The notes: a model not told the origin generated them from the letters alone. Positions 10,423 to 19,964 are shown, counted from the stretch's first letter. The stretch: 64,000 bases of DNA from Chara braunii (GCA_003427395.1 BFEA01000284.1:113841-177840); one strand, 5' to 3'. A program made the numbers and translations.

Positions 10423-11880
10423 TTACTTGGATGGCTGACTTCTCTTTCCTCTCTTTGAAGTCACTGTAGGGATCAAGTCAGGATCTCTGAAAATAAACTT
10501 ACGAAGTCTTGACCCTGACACCATGTCGTAAACTCTGGATCCATCTATCTCTGAAATCTCACAAACTTTGCCCTCTGCTTCCCCTGTGATTCTGTAGGGA
10601 CCAAGCCATCTGGGCTCCAATCTTTTAATCCATTGCGTCTCAAGGGAACTGTCAAACAGAAGGACAACATCTCCAATCTTCAATTTCTCTTTTCTTATAT
10701 ATCTTTTTTTGTTCCATCTTTCTTGATCTGATAGCCTGCTGGATGCCACCCTTTCTGCAGCATCCATCACTGCCTGATCAACTTCTGATATTTGCTTCAT
10801 CCGGATCTGAAGAAGCTCTGAAATAAAATATTCTCTGTCACTTTCTTGACTTGACCATGTCTTGACAATACTTTCAATTGGCAATGTAGCATATCGGCCA
10901 TACCACAGAGTAAATGGCGCATATCCAGTAGTTCTCTTGACTGTAATATTGTCAGCATATACAGCAGCTCTCAATACCTTTGGACAATTGTTGAGATTCC
11001 ATTCACACCACTTAGCCAATGAATCCTTCAGGGTTCTGTGACCTCTTTCAACAGGCGCATTCGCTTGAGGATGGTAAGTAGTCACATAACGAATCCTGAC
11101 ACCCAATCTGAGTGTAACTCTTCTGACAACCTCGTTTCTGAACTCTAATCCTCTGTCTGAGACAAATTCTTTGATAAAAGGATACCTGAGATAAACTTCC
11201 TCTATCAAATCGGCCACTTGTTCGGCTGTCTTCCTTTTCAGAGTTTTTGCCTCAACGTATCCAAAGAAATTATCTCTCATGTTTAGTATGTATCTCATCC
11301 CACCCTTGCCTGAAGGCATAGTGATGAGATCCAGATGAACTCTGCTACCTGGTTCTACCAGGATTGTAGGGAATAGGGGCTCAATCATCCTTGTGGTAGA
11401 CCTCTTCTGACATAGGACACATGATTTACAGTATCTGAAAATCATGTCTCTCATGCCAGGCCAAAAGTAGAGTTTGACAGTCTTGGAGTAGGTTGCCTCA
11501 GCAGCCCTATGGCCACCAGCAACCCCCTCGTGTAGGGCAGCAATTATCTCTAACTGCCTCTCTTTGCCACAGACCACTCTTAGTAGATGTAGGCCTCCTC
11601 TACCATCCACGAAGAGATGTCCTCTCTTTAGTCTGAATTTCTTCCTTGAATCTTTACAATAATATTCTTTTAGCTGCTCCTTTTCCATCTTCTTGTCAAT
11701 CTCTTGATAACTTTCATCATATTCTTCAAAGAAGAAAAATATATCTTCTTCCTTCTTTTCACTCTCCTCTTCTTCCTTTGAAACTGAACTTTCCCCAATC
11801 TCATGAGCAGCCACTGCTGCAGCATTAATTTTAGCATACCAATCATTTGGTTCATCTTCCTCTTCGTTCCCAAGAACCAA
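10423..11880 (-). CDS. Integrase (pol C-terminal part)
   Basis: A 485-codon frame. After an acidic linker with Glu runs (residues 1-65) comes an HHCC zinc domain (H117, H124, C154, C157), then the catalytic core with D184 (HLDLITM), D242 (VSDRGLEF) and E278 (PVERG), the usual D,D-35-E spacing. The C-part (about 395-460) is a GPY/F-like domain (WLGPYRITGEAEG). No chromodomain follows. The enzyme would insert the cDNA into the genome. The frame continues from RNase H with a single intervening TGA at 11932-11934, so the two were probably one polyprotein. All catalytic residues are present. Confidence 0.93.
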   Translation of the reverse strand: MVLGNEEEDEPNDWYAKINAAAVAAHEIGESSVSKEEEESEKKEEDIFFFFEEYDESYQEIDKKMEKEQLKEYYCKDSRKKFRLKRGHLFVDGRGGLHLLRVVCGKERQLEIIAALHEGVAGGHRAAEATYSKTVKLYFWPGMRDMIFRYCKSCVLCQKRSTTRMIEPLFPTILVEPGSRVHLDLITMPSGKGGMRYILNMRDNFFGYVEAKTLKRKTAEQVADLIEEVYLRYPFIKEFVSDRGLEFRNEVVRRVTLRLGVRIRYVTTYHPQANAPVERGHRTLKDSLAKWCEWNLNNCPKVLRAAVYADNITVKRTTGYAPFTLWYGRYATLPIESIVKTWSSQESDREYFISELLQIRMKQISEVDQAVMDAAERVASSRLSDQERWNKKRYIRKEKLKIGDVVLLFDSSLETQWIKRLEPRWLGPYRITGEAEGKVCEISEIDGSRVYDMVSGSRLRKFIFRDPDLIPTVTSKRGKRSQPSK

Positions 11881-11931
11881 TTCGTAAATGTACGCACTAG
11901 GGATCTCTCCCCAGCTGTCTCTTTCTTCTGG

Positions 11932-12672
11932 TCATGGATTCCACTTGTAGGAGCATGGCACTTCATAGTCCTCATCATCTTTCTCATTAAGAAAATTATC
12001 AACATAGGCAAATTCTTCAATTGTTTCATTCACATCTTCTTCTTCCTCTTCTCGCCACTCAATCCGGCTTAAGCCATCTGCTCTGTTTTTTTCAGTGGGG
12101 ATCTTTTCCAGCTTAAAATCATATGTCCAGATGAAGGCGATCCATCTGCTGACTGTTGGATCTACCTGTTGGTGTTTTTTAATGGCACCAATCACAGCAG
12201 ATGCATCAGTCCTCAGGATGAATCTCCTTCCTAAAACGTAGTGCCTGAAGCACCTGAGGCTATGGATGATTGACAGTAGCTCTTTCCTGAATTGGGTGTA
12301 GCCTCTTTCTATAGAATTGAGAGTTCTGCTCTCAAATCTCATAGGTCTTTCTCTCCCGTTTTCATCTTTCTGAATAAGCACTCCTCCCAGAGCAACTGAC
12401 CCTCTATCCGCCTCAATGATGAAAGATCTTGTCTCCTCATCATCATAATACGGTACTCCCAGCACTACACCACCATCTCTTAGTTTTTCTTGCAATGTTT
12501 CTGTTGCGGCTTGTCTTTTATCATTCCATGCTAAGCTAGCCCCTTGCCTTACCATTTCCCTCAGGGGCTCTGCAAGGGCAACAAAATGAGGAATAAAAAT
12601 CCTCCAGAATCCACAGACTCCCAAGAAGCTTCTGACGTCTGTCACTCTTTTGAGAGGCAGAGGCCAGTTCAA
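11932..12672 (-). CDS. RT thumb/connection and RNase H
   Basis: A 246-codon frame. The start matches the end of Ty3 RT (DVRSFLGVCGFWRIFIPHF), followed by RNase H with acidic residues in IIEAD, RKELL and RTDAS, in the order expected of D-E-D catalysis, and ending in the ADGLSR motif that usually precedes integrase. It degrades the RNA strand during reverse transcription. It shares its frame with the integrase ORF, separated by one TGA that could derive from CGA. Upstream it is out of frame with the RT ORF. Confidence 0.92.
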   Translation of the reverse strand: MNWPLPLKRVTDVRSFLGVCGFWRIFIPHFVALAEPLREMVRQGASLAWNDKRQAATETLQEKLRDGGVVLGVPYYDDEETRSFIIEADRGSVALGGVLIQKDENGRERPMRFESRTLNSIERGYTQFRKELLSIIHSLRCFRHYVLGRRFILRTDASAVIGAIKKHQQVDPTVSRWIAFIWTYDFKLEKIPTEKNRADGLSRIEWREEEEEDVNETIEEFAYVDNFLNEKDDEDYEVPCSYKWNP

Positions 12673-12734
12673 GATCTTGTCTATCTTCTTGGGATCTTGA
12701 CTCCTACCCTTGGAGAAGCATCTGAAGCTGTTGG

Positions 12735-13655
12735 TTAGAAGAGAAGGGACTTTGGTCCACTGACAGTCAGATTATACTTCTGAAGTCTCTCTAGGACCAT
12801 CTTTACTCCTTCAGCATGTTCCCAGACAAACTTCCTGACTCTCCCTGCGACCAAAGTCTCATCTTTTACCAAGGGTCTTTTTACAGGATTATCATCAATG
12901 TAGGGACTGGTTATTTCAGGAGAAATATCCTGCATGACTTTGATCATATCCCTTTGAACCTCTGCCACTCCGTTAGTACAGCCCTGAGGTACCACACACA
13001 TCTGAACAAGCCCCCTTGGCGTATGCATGACAGTCATTGGCCGGCTAGTGGGATCAATAAGGAACTGATCATAACCAGAATACAGGTCAACTAGAGAATA
13101 AATACATCGACCAACAAAGGATTCAGCAAGGAGATCAGCATTAGGAAGACTACCTGCATCACGTACTATCACAGAATTGAGCTTCTGAAGATTCTGTATC
13201 CATCTTAGCCCGCCCCCTGGTTTCCAGAAACAAAACCAGTTGTTAGCATACGGTCCATCAGCAGGTTCAGCAACATTAGATGCAATCTTCTTGTCAAGGT
13301 ACTTTACTACTTCCGCTTGTTCCTTTAGGGCATACTTGGTTGGTCTATCATTCCATGGAACATGATCTACCGTCCAGATTTTGGCCATCTTGATCATGTC
13401 CACGTCCAACCGCCCTCTCTCCTCATTATTAAAGGAGAAAACACCAGAAAATTCCTGACACATCCTGAAGATATATTCTTTCTCTTTAGGCAGGATAAAT
13501 TGATTCGAGCCTATCTTTATTGTGTCGAATCTCTCTTTGGTGACTTTATTCTCCAATTTTGCTGATTCCCTCAATGCTCTTACAATTTCCCTCTCCTTTT
13601 CCAATGCTTCATCATAATCTTTTTCTATTAGGACTGCCACTGGGTTTTTCTTCAC
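12735..13655 (-). CDS. Reverse transcriptase (palm/fingers)
   Basis: A 306-codon frame, first shown from a GTG but open further upstream to the slippery site at 13700-13706, so it is probably made only by -1 frameshifting or as a polyprotein part. Motifs: WKPGGGLRWIQNLQKLN (fingers), SLVDLYSGYDQ with D190 (motif A), VVPQGCTNGVAEVQ (motif B), and YIDD at 252-255 (motif C). The catalytic aspartates are intact. The frame ends at 12735 within the connection; the missing piece continues in the neighbouring frame of the next ORF, so a frameshift near 12740 separates them. Confidence 0.92.
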   Translation of the reverse strand: MKKNPVAVLIEKDYDEALEKEREIVRALRESAKLENKVTKERFDTIKIGSNQFILPKEKEYIFRMCQEFSGVFSFNNEERGRLDVDMIKMAKIWTVDHVPWNDRPTKYALKEQAEVVKYLDKKIASNVAEPADGPYANNWFCFWKPGGGLRWIQNLQKLNSVIVRDAGSLPNADLLAESFVGRCIYSLVDLYSGYDQFLIDPTSRPMTVMHTPRGLVQMCVVPQGCTNGVAEVQRDMIKVMQDISPEITSPYIDDNPVKRPLVKDETLVAGRVRKFVWEHAEGVKMVLERLQKYNLTVSGPKSLLF

Positions 13656-13690
13656 CCCTTGGGGCTTATATTTTCTTTTTGACCCAGTGG

Positions 13691-15103
13691 CTATTTTCCT
13701 AAAAAAGGGTGAGTCGATGCAAATCTTAATTCCATCTTTCCTCCCTTAGCAGTCTCCACAACTTTCTTGAAGGCTTCAATTTGCCCTTCCTCATCCTCGA
13801 GTTTACCAAGGTCTTTTATCATTTTCGAAACCTGATTGATTCCCACTGAAATCTCTTCTTTGGCTTCTCGTTTTCCTTCCTTCTTTAGTTTCCTTTCCCT
13901 TTCAGCAGATTCTTCCCTCCTGATCGAATTAGCAGATAATTGATGCGTGAAGTTATTTTTCGTACTGACCATAAAGGTCTGCTCTTGAGCAGTCTCGAGA
14001 TCCTGTAGACTGATCCAAGATGACCCCTCATGACTGAAAAATTGGACTGCCTCCATCCTATGCAAAAATGGAGTTCCCAAGATACAGTCATGATCCAGAT
14101 CCGACACTACAAAACCCAGTAACTCCACAGTCATTGTCCCAACCCTTATAGGCAAATTATCAATAAATCCAGCCACGAACAGCTCTCCTGCAGTATTACT
14201 CAGTACATTTTGTGCAGGTCTATCAATAGATAAATTACATGCTTCCATCGTTCTTCGTGAAAGGAGTATCATCTCTGCCCCAGAATCTACTAGGGCTAGA
14301 ATCTTCACTTGATTAATGCGAATTGTAAGGTGCCCACAACCCATGGTTGCAAATCTCATCTTGCAACCTGGTAGTGATCTATTTACTTGGTTGGGAAAAA
14401 ATGACTCTAAATAGTTAACTTTCAATTTCTTCTTCTCGATTAACTTCTTCAATTCTTCTCTCAGTTTGGGCGCTGGCGTCATTGCTTCCTTGAAAGACAG
14501 TGTCACTTCCGTTTCTTCCAGCATTTTAGCAATTACATCTGAAATCACAGTCCCATCATCCAAATCACTCTTGAGAATAAATTTTATCTTTCTCCCCTGC
14601 TCATTCTTTTCTTGTGAACGTTCCGGTTCAGGGTCATCAAGGATGTTAATAAGTGACTCCTCAACCTTCTTTCTTTTCTTTTCTTCTATCATTTGAGGTG
14701 TCATACGAGTTTGATGGTTCCTCACTTCACCAGCCCTGACACCGGGTTCCATGATAAGTTCTGGGGGTAGATCACCATGGAACGACATCATGTTAGCCAG
14801 GAGATGAGTCATTTCATTAGAAGAGGACTCTACTAATTCAGAAGGACTCTGAGAAGTAGGATTCCCTCCCAGTGGAGACTCACTTGTAGATGCCTCGCTA
14901 GACTCACACTCAGTCAATGTTAAGGAATGCAGAGACAACTCAATCGTGGTATAAGGGTCACTTGCTCTTTGTACCAGTTCATTAGGCAAGTCTCCAATGA
15001 GGAAATGAACATTCATATTGGCATTTCTCTTCTTCTTAATCTTCATCTTTTTATCATGTTTAAGAGCAAGAAGCCTCATACCTCCTAGGTGTCTGGGGTC
15101 CAA
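13691..15103 (-). CDS. Aspartic protease with long N-terminal linker
   Basis: A 470-codon frame. Residues 1-245 are a charged, Ser/Glu/Lys-rich linker. A retropepsin-like domain follows with LALVDSGAEMILLSRR (active Asp 273) and DHDCILGTPFLHRM, the flap-to-C-end signature. It would process Gag-Pol. The C-tail is Lys/Glu-rich. The frame differs from gag, which ends upstream at a TGA with further stops between them, and it leads into RT through the candidate -1 frameshift site. The first in-frame ATG is at 15103, but the true N-end may come by readthrough or shift from gag. Confidence 0.88.
   Translation of the reverse strand: MDPRHLGGMRLLALKHDKKMKIKKKRNANMNVHFLIGDLPNELVQRASDPYTTIELSLHSLTLTECESSEASTSESPLGGNPTSQSPSELVESSSNEMTHLLANMMSFHGDLPPELIMEPGVRAGEVRNHQTRMTPQMIEEKKRKKVEESLINILDDPEPERSQEKNEQGRKIKFILKSDLDDGTVISDVIAKMLEETEVTLSFKEAMTPAPKLREELKKLIEKKKLKVNYLESFFPNQVNRSLPGCKMRFATMGCGHLTIRINQVKILALVDSGAEMILLSRRTMEACNLSIDRPAQNVLSNTAGELFVAGFIDNLPIRVGTMTVELLGFVVSDLDHDCILGTPFLHRMEAVQFFSHEGSSWISLQDLETAQEQTFMVSTKNNFTHQLSANSIRREESAERERKLKKEGKREAKEEISVGINQVSKMIKDLGKLEDEEGQIEAFKKVVETAKGGKMELRFASTHPFLGK
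13700..13706 (-). promoter_or_regulatory. Candidate -1 ribosomal frameshift heptamer U UUU UUA
   Basis: In element sense the last codons of the protease frame read CCT TTT TTA, i.e. T|TTT|TTA, seven bases before its TAG stop. The RT frame is exactly -1 relative to it and open across the site. This matches the X XXY YYZ rule. A downstream pseudoknot was not evaluated. Confidence 0.55.
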
Positions 15104-15173
15104 CTTATTTCATGAACTAACCCATCGCATCTTTCTTTGCCACTCCACTTCTTACATCCTCCTCAAGAGGCTT

Positions 15174-15215
15174 GCAATAAGTGGTAGTATGACCCCCTTC
15201 GCCACAATAGTAGCA
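15174..15215 (-). other. CCHC zinc knuckle of Gag
   Basis: In element sense this encodes CYYCGEGGHTTTYC, a CX2CX4HX4C nucleocapsid knuckle. It is in frame with the gag ORF but after its TGA at 15249-15251, so the current reading frame separates capsid from nucleocapsid. Confidence 0.9.
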
Positions 15216-15248
15216 AGTAAAACTCCTCTTAGGACGCTCATCATATTT

Positions 15249-16151
15249 TCATTTCTCCCTGTTTCCTCCATCACCATTCTTCCCATTCCTTTTGGGCCTG
15301 GATGAATCCCCCTTCTTACCATAATTTTCGTTGTCATCATTATCGTCATCATCTTCCTCACTTTCAGCCTTTTTATTTCCCCTGTCATCCACGGCATGCG
15401 TTGCAAGCCTTGCAGGCATAAAGTTAGCCATCACTTTTTGAAGAATATTTTCAGCAGTCAGATTGCTCCCTCTATTCATTTCATTCTCAGTCTCCCAGTC
15501 CTTAGCCAAAGTGCTAATCTGATCCAATGACCATTTCTTATGAGAGACAATAGGTAGAGTTCTTATGATTACTACCATTTCATCCCATCTGAGAGGAGAG
15601 TGTTGAGCCTGATTAAGAACCGCCTGCCTTTCAGTGTCAGTAAAATTTGTCAAAAATATATGGCATCTCTGAGCTTCATCAAAATATGGAATTCTTCTTG
15701 CTGTTCGGATGAAGGTCTGAAGAAAAACATTGAAAGTGTCATATTTAGCTCTTCTGATATTGAGTAAATCCTTAGTTGTGGTTGAAAATGAATCTTTCTC
15801 GAATTCCTTTCTCAGTCTTTCCTTGACCTCTTCCCAGGTAGTTGCACCTTCCATTAGCTCCTGGACTGCCAGTCTTGATTCAGTATCACAATAAGATAGA
15901 AGGTGCTTAAGCCGTTGCTTGTCTGTTCAGCCATAACTGAGTCCAAATAATTCATATTCGTCCAAGAAGTCATTAACCTGTGGCCCTCTGCAACATGGTA
16001 TTCTCTCATTTGGTCGTTTTGCTCTTGCAATGCCTGACCCTCCTTTTATAGTATCAACTCTTTCAACCAACTCCCGTATAACTACAACCAAAGCCTCTTC
16101 ATTGGTCCCTGCTGATATACTCGGCCTTCCTCGTCCTGCCATCTTGACCAT
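15249..16151 (-). pseudogene. gag (capsid) with in-frame stop
   Basis: Frame from ATG 16151 (or 16142) to a TGA at 15249, interrupted by a TGA at 15927-15929. Both parts are in one frame. The second part has the Ty3 capsid (retrotrans_gag-type) features TWEEVKERLRKEF, YDTFNVFLQTFIRTARRI and a C-terminal Asp/Asn/Lys-rich tail leading to the zinc knuckle at 15174-15215. It would form the particle coat. Both stops could come from CGA. The N-part overlaps ORF F by about 70 bases in another frame. Confidence 0.85.
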
Positions 16152-16477
16152 AGATTTTCCCAGATATAATCCCCTCTCTTTATGTCACTCTTGTCCTTTT
16201 CTTCTTTGCCCTTCAATCTCTTACTCTCCTCGCAAGGGATACAGGCTCGTTTCTCTCTTCTCTTGTCTGTTCTACCCCTTGAGAGTTTTCTACATATAGA
16301 GTATAAGCAATAATGGATTGGGTAGTGATCAGGCAGTGCAATCCTTCTCAGCCTTCCAATGTAATCTTCAATCAATTCTCTTTCATCATCCCTACTCAAT
16401 CTTATATTATACCCTTTTATAGTACCTTGAATCATAAAATATCGAGTCAGGTCTATAATCTCATAATCAAATTGCAT
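16082..16477 (-). CDS. ORF F upstream of gag, unknown
   Basis: A 131-codon frame (DYEIIDLTRYF near the start, then basic KLSRGRTDKRREKR). It directly follows the stop of ORF E (2-base-scale spacing) and overlaps the start of gag. No known domain. The first 60 residues could be a shorter, diverged relative of the A-D family (GYNIRLSRDDERE in the position of the shared strand), but I cannot show it. The last part may simply be non-coding overlap with gag. Confidence 0.4.
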   Translation of the reverse strand: MQFDYEIIDLTRYFMIQGTIKGYNIRLSRDDERELIEDYIGRLRRIALPDHYPIHYCLYSICRKLSRGRTDKRREKRACIPCEESKRLKGKEEKDKSDIKRGDYIWENLWSRWQDEEGRVYQQGPMKRLWL

Positions 16478-16480
16478 CGT

Positions 16481-16770
16481 TTACGGCCCACTATTGATCC
16501 TTCTTGCAAGAGAGACCCGTTCATGAAAAGTGTGATATGATACTCTCTCAGTAGTTCTCACTTTCACCACCTTTAACAGATAGCTTATCTCAGTCTGGTC
16601 AGTGATAATTCTCAAGGCATAACCTCTCATGCGATCTAAGAAAGGCTGCAAAAACTCAAGCTCATCTAGGTAGAAAGATTCCTGTCAGAGATCCGAAGAG
16701 TCCCTTCTACCTTGATCATTCTACCTTCTAACACAACTCCTAGTGTCAGCTGTTCAGCCAAGCTGGACAT
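16481..16770 (-). pseudogene. ORF E upstream of gag, frameshifted
   Basis: From ATG 16770 the frame gives MSSLAEQLTLGVVLEGRMIK and reaches a stop after 34 codons. The neighbouring frame then continues (YLDELEFLQPFLDRMRGYAL) to TAA at 16481. Joined by a one-base shift it would be about 96 residues. It is unrecognised, similar in size and layout to ORF F, and perhaps a decayed member of the same array. Confidence 0.35.
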
Positions 16771-16773
16771 TGC

Positions 16774-17345
16774 TTAAACATCATAAGCAATATCTGAAAG
16801 GTAGATCTCAGGTTGGACATAATCAGGGATCTCGAATCTGTGTTCAAAGGTACTCAAAAATAGAAATTTTATCATCACAGTGAAGTTTTTTTCTCTTGCT
16901 CTACCAATCTCAGCAATAGTTTCCAATAGAGGCATCCAATCTCTCCTTCCTTCAAATCCCTTAGCAATCGAGAACTCAGGGAACCTCTCGAATTGTCTTA
17001 CTTCTTTCCCCCATGTTACTTTTCTCTTTAACTTTTCAAGCCACTCTTTGGTTTTTATGAGACTAATATAAGCACATGTCTGAAACTTCAAGTAGTCATC
17101 TTCCTTTTCTAGGCCTGCTGGTACATAAATTCGTACGTCCAGGCTGCCAATACTCAGGAATTTGACCACTGGGATGTGAAATATATGGGCCCTCTCTCAC
17201 AAGTCTCATACCTCAGGATCACAAAAGGATTATCACACCCTATCACCTCATAGAGTTTACCCCTCACAGTAGTTATCCTGGCTACTAAGAGTATTCTTCT
17301 TGGACTCTCTTCACTTTCCATGCAAACTTTATCATGGCATACCAA
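16774..17345 (-). pseudogene. Array ORF D (paralogue of ORF A), frameshifted
   Basis: Two overlapping frames. The upstream one (17345-17154) gives the leading strands (NPFVILRYETCERG). The downstream one (17169-16774) has VRIYVPAG, a Lys-rich helix (EWLEKLKRKVTWGKE) and RRDWMPLLETIAE. These correspond to LRPYLKKG and SWLDMI of ORF A, in the same order and at similar spacing, so I call it a paralogue. The break near 17160 is a frameshift. Function unknown; no membrane segments or signal peptide. Confidence 0.55.
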
Positions 17346-17781
17346 TTGTCTTTAGGTAGATTAATATCAGGTAAAGGAGGGGCTGGGAGTCCATTAAAAC
17401 AGTAAATCGAGTAGATCCAGTGAAGCATTTGTTCTCTCTCTCAAGCCTCTCTTTCTCTTTCAGTACTATCTCTTCAGCAAATCCCCAGCATCTCCCATAC
17501 ACTGCATCAACACTTCTTTCTTTTGGAACACAGATTCTCACATCATACACATCCAGATCTGTGAAATCAAATGTCAATACATATAATCGTTCCTGCTCCC
17601 ATCCGCTCTCGACCATCTCATACCTGACAACTTCATATGAAAATGCTTCTCTCTTGCTTAGAGTATTCAACAACCTTAGGAGATATTCGACCTTCTCTTG
17701 ACTTGGACCCGAACCTCTGCCAAAATCTGACCTTATTTGTTTGATTACTTCTGCTGAAATCTCTTCAGCTCTCATGACCAC
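17332..17781 (-). pseudogene. Array ORF C (paralogue of ORF A), frameshifted near its end
   Basis: A 149-codon frame from ATG 17778/17781, overlapping the end of ORF B. It has YEVVRYEMVESGWEQ, then VRICVPKE (the shared strand), then a charged helix (IVLKEKERLERENK). After about residue 118 the match to the family jumps to another frame, which reads LPAPPLPDI...DNWYAMIKFAWK and supplies the conserved W motif, so a frameshift lies near 17415. It is the clearest internal relative of ORF A. Function unknown. Confidence 0.55.
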
Positions 17782-18150
17782 CGTTTCTTTTTTCCCTTGT
17801 CAATACCATGTTGATTATTGACAGCCAGTTAGTCCCATCACAATAGCTGTCAGGTATAGGAGGAATTGGAGCAGTCTTGTATGTTACTGGCATTATACCC
17901 CATTCCACTTTCCTCCTTTTCTTGATCAGGTCTGTCTTTCCGTCATAGATAAATTGGATCACGATCTCCCATAACCAATTAAAGTTCTCACCATCATTGC
18001 TGCCTCCTTCCTTGACATATGGGCGGATATCATAGATATCTCCCTCCAAGAAGTGAGTCGGCACTACACAGATGGTTGAGCCACGAGAGTGATAGCCCTA
18101 ACAAGCGTCATATCTGTAAGGAAATATTCCTCTTGTAGTAAATTTAGGCA
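17765..18150 (-). pseudogene. Array ORF B (paralogue of ORF A), one in-frame stop
   Basis: A 99-codon frame at 18064-17765 begins at a GTG. The same frame upstream of a TAG (near 18096) also matches ORF A (EEYFLTRYDAC aligned to EEAFRYQYVNA), so the true start lies near 18150. It shares IRPYVKEG with LRPYLKKG and DGTNWLSIINM with DGMSWLDMISL. It is the first ORF after the primer site. No known domain. The stop could derive from CAG. Confidence 0.6.
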
Positions 18151-18492
18151 ATTCTTTCAGAACACCGTCGACCAGCATTTGTCTCAATCCATCTCACTCT
18201 CTTCCTTTCAATTCCCTTCAGCGTGTTGGACGATAATTGGGCATACCTGGTGTCGAACTCGATTCTCTCCAGTCAATAATATCAATCTCCTTTTTCCGAT
18301 GCAGTGTGGTACCTCACACAAGGAAGAAATAAATCACAGTTACCAGTCGTGATTCTCAAGAGAATCGGGACTCAAATGAGAATAATAAAATTAACATGAA
18401 GCTCACAGAAATGTCAACAGTTCTCACGTCCTAATCAAAACTCAAAGATGATGATGACCCATGCTCGTTCCGGACACGAAAATCTTTTCACG
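18151..18492 (-). other. Leader between primer site and ORF B
   Basis: About 340 bases of the element's RNA leader, with no convincing frame. A packaging signal would be expected here, but I see no recognisable structure. Confidence 0.4.
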
Positions 18493-18510
18493 TCCCCGGC
18501 AACGGCGCCA
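18493..18510 (-). other. Primer binding site complementary to tRNA-Asp
   Basis: Eighteen plus-strand bases, TCCCCGGCAACGGCGCCA, equal the 3' end of plant tRNA-Asp (GTC) including CCA, as I recall that tRNA. On the element's minus strand this gives TGGCGCCGTTGCCGGGGA, the primer-site type known from plant Athila-like Ty3 elements. It sits four bases (AAAA) after the LTR end, as a primer site should. Confidence 0.9.
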
Positions 18511-18987
18511 TTTTTGTCGCACTTTTTTCCTGTCGGACAGCTTCAGGCGACCGGAAAACCAACAGACTGTCACGCAGGATTTTGTATGTGATTGCAATAA
18601 ATAAATAGATTAAATAATGCAAATCCCTTCCTGTTGTGTGCCTCCGGCTTCAAGCGAGACCCTTCAATTACAGTCTTCACCGGACCCCGGTCTTAGGAAT
18701 CTTTTATTTTGATTCGGAACAGCGGAACATCATGCAAGTAAATAATCATAAAAATTATGAGGTGCTATGCATGCATCAAATATGTCAATCTGATTTTGAG
18801 AACTGTGACAGAATTATCCACAAATGCAATCATCAAAACAAGAACAATACAAGAGACAAGACAGACTGACCCGAGCAAAGGCAAGATCAAGTGTATGAAG
18901 GATGAATGAGAACTCATAATAATCTCAGAAAGTACACATAGACAAGCATNGTCANCANCTCTCAAGAGTCCTCACTCATCCCTCTGN

Positions 18988-19662
18988 TCAGTCTCTCTCA
19001 NTCTCTCTTTTCACTGTTCGTCTCNGGTGCCGTGACCCACGCCCACGTACAATCTGAGATTGAGGCCTCGTGACAAAGAGCCACCTGAAGCCTGCAAGCT
19101 CTGAGCATGACCATCCGAGGTACATGACACGGAAGTTGACCATAGAGCAGAACTCCTCCCACAATGTAGGCAGTCCATCCACTGAAAAGACCCCTCGTTT
19201 GAGGTAGGGGTACTCGGTAGGCTCAGTCAGTGCCTCAATGTCGATTACTGCTGGAGAGATATACCTTTTTGCCAAGCTGATCATGTCAAGCCAACTCATG
19301 CCATCTGTGAGGAGAGAAGGAACAAGAGGCTTGGGATAGTCGGTATAAAGCTTTGGCCCAAAGCTGCAGCTCAACGTAGCACCACTCTCATCGAGCTCCC
19401 TCTCTCTCTGCTCGAGGTATTTGGTGGCAGAGATCCAGACTGAATCAAAATGCTCATGAGCCTCCTTGCCCTTCTTCAGGTAAGGCCTCAGATTGTGGAT
19501 GGTACCATCAGCGAAACTGGTCTGGACAACGAAGATTGACAGATNTCCTCGTCTAAAACCAGTAGCATTGACATACTGATAGCGAAAAGCCTCCTCGCAT
19601 GAGATCTGATTGAGATTAGTCAGCACTGTCTNGNTGACTNGAACAGATTGCACTGTACTCAT
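18988..19662 (-). CDS. LTR-encoded ORF A, unknown family (5' LTR copy)
   Basis: Identical to the frame at 28-702, including the unknown residues. In this copy it lies about 470 bases upstream of the LTR end and 1.5 kb upstream of ORF C, so it heads the run A-B-C-D that precedes gag. Shared landmarks are [LIV]Rx[YC][LV] (here LRPYL) in the first half and a W-hydrophobic-x-hydrophobic motif (SWLDMI) in the second. No function can be assigned. Coding sequence inside an LTR is present twice per element. If transcription starts upstream of it, this frame would be the first ORF of the genomic RNA. Confidence 0.6.
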   Translation of the reverse strand: MSTVQSVXVXXTVLTNLNQISCEEAFRYQYVNATGFRRGXLSIFVVQTSFADGTIHNLRPYLKKGKEAHEHFDSVWISATKYLEQRERELDESGATLSCSFGPKLYTDYPKPLVPSLLTDGMSWLDMISLAKRYISPAVIDIEALTEPTEYPYLKRGVFSVDGLPTLWEEFCSMVNFRVMYLGWSCSELAGFRWLFVTRPQSQIVRGRGSRHXRRTVKREXERD

Positions 19663-19826
19663 GACAAGGAAGTCTGATCCCTACTGATAAAATTTTGACT
19701 TGATTGTTGATTTAATTTGCTAAACTAAATGCTGAAATGCCTGCTGAACGGTTGATATGGTTTCTAATCCGATTGTTAATCTGATAGCTAATCTGACAGT
19801 TAACCGAATGATCACGAAGTACCGAT

Positions 19827-19964
19827 TGAATGATTGCTGAGATGTAGACTGATTGATTGCTGAGATGAAAACTGAATTATTGTTGAGATGTAGACTGAAT
19901 AATTGCTGAGATGAAAACTGAATGATTGTTGAGATGTAGACTGAATGATTGCTGAGATGAAAAC
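19827..19964. repeat. 23-bp tandem repeat, 6 units (5' LTR copy)
   Basis: Same six-unit alternating array as at 867-1004, with identical sequence and copy number in the other LTR. Confidence 0.9.
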
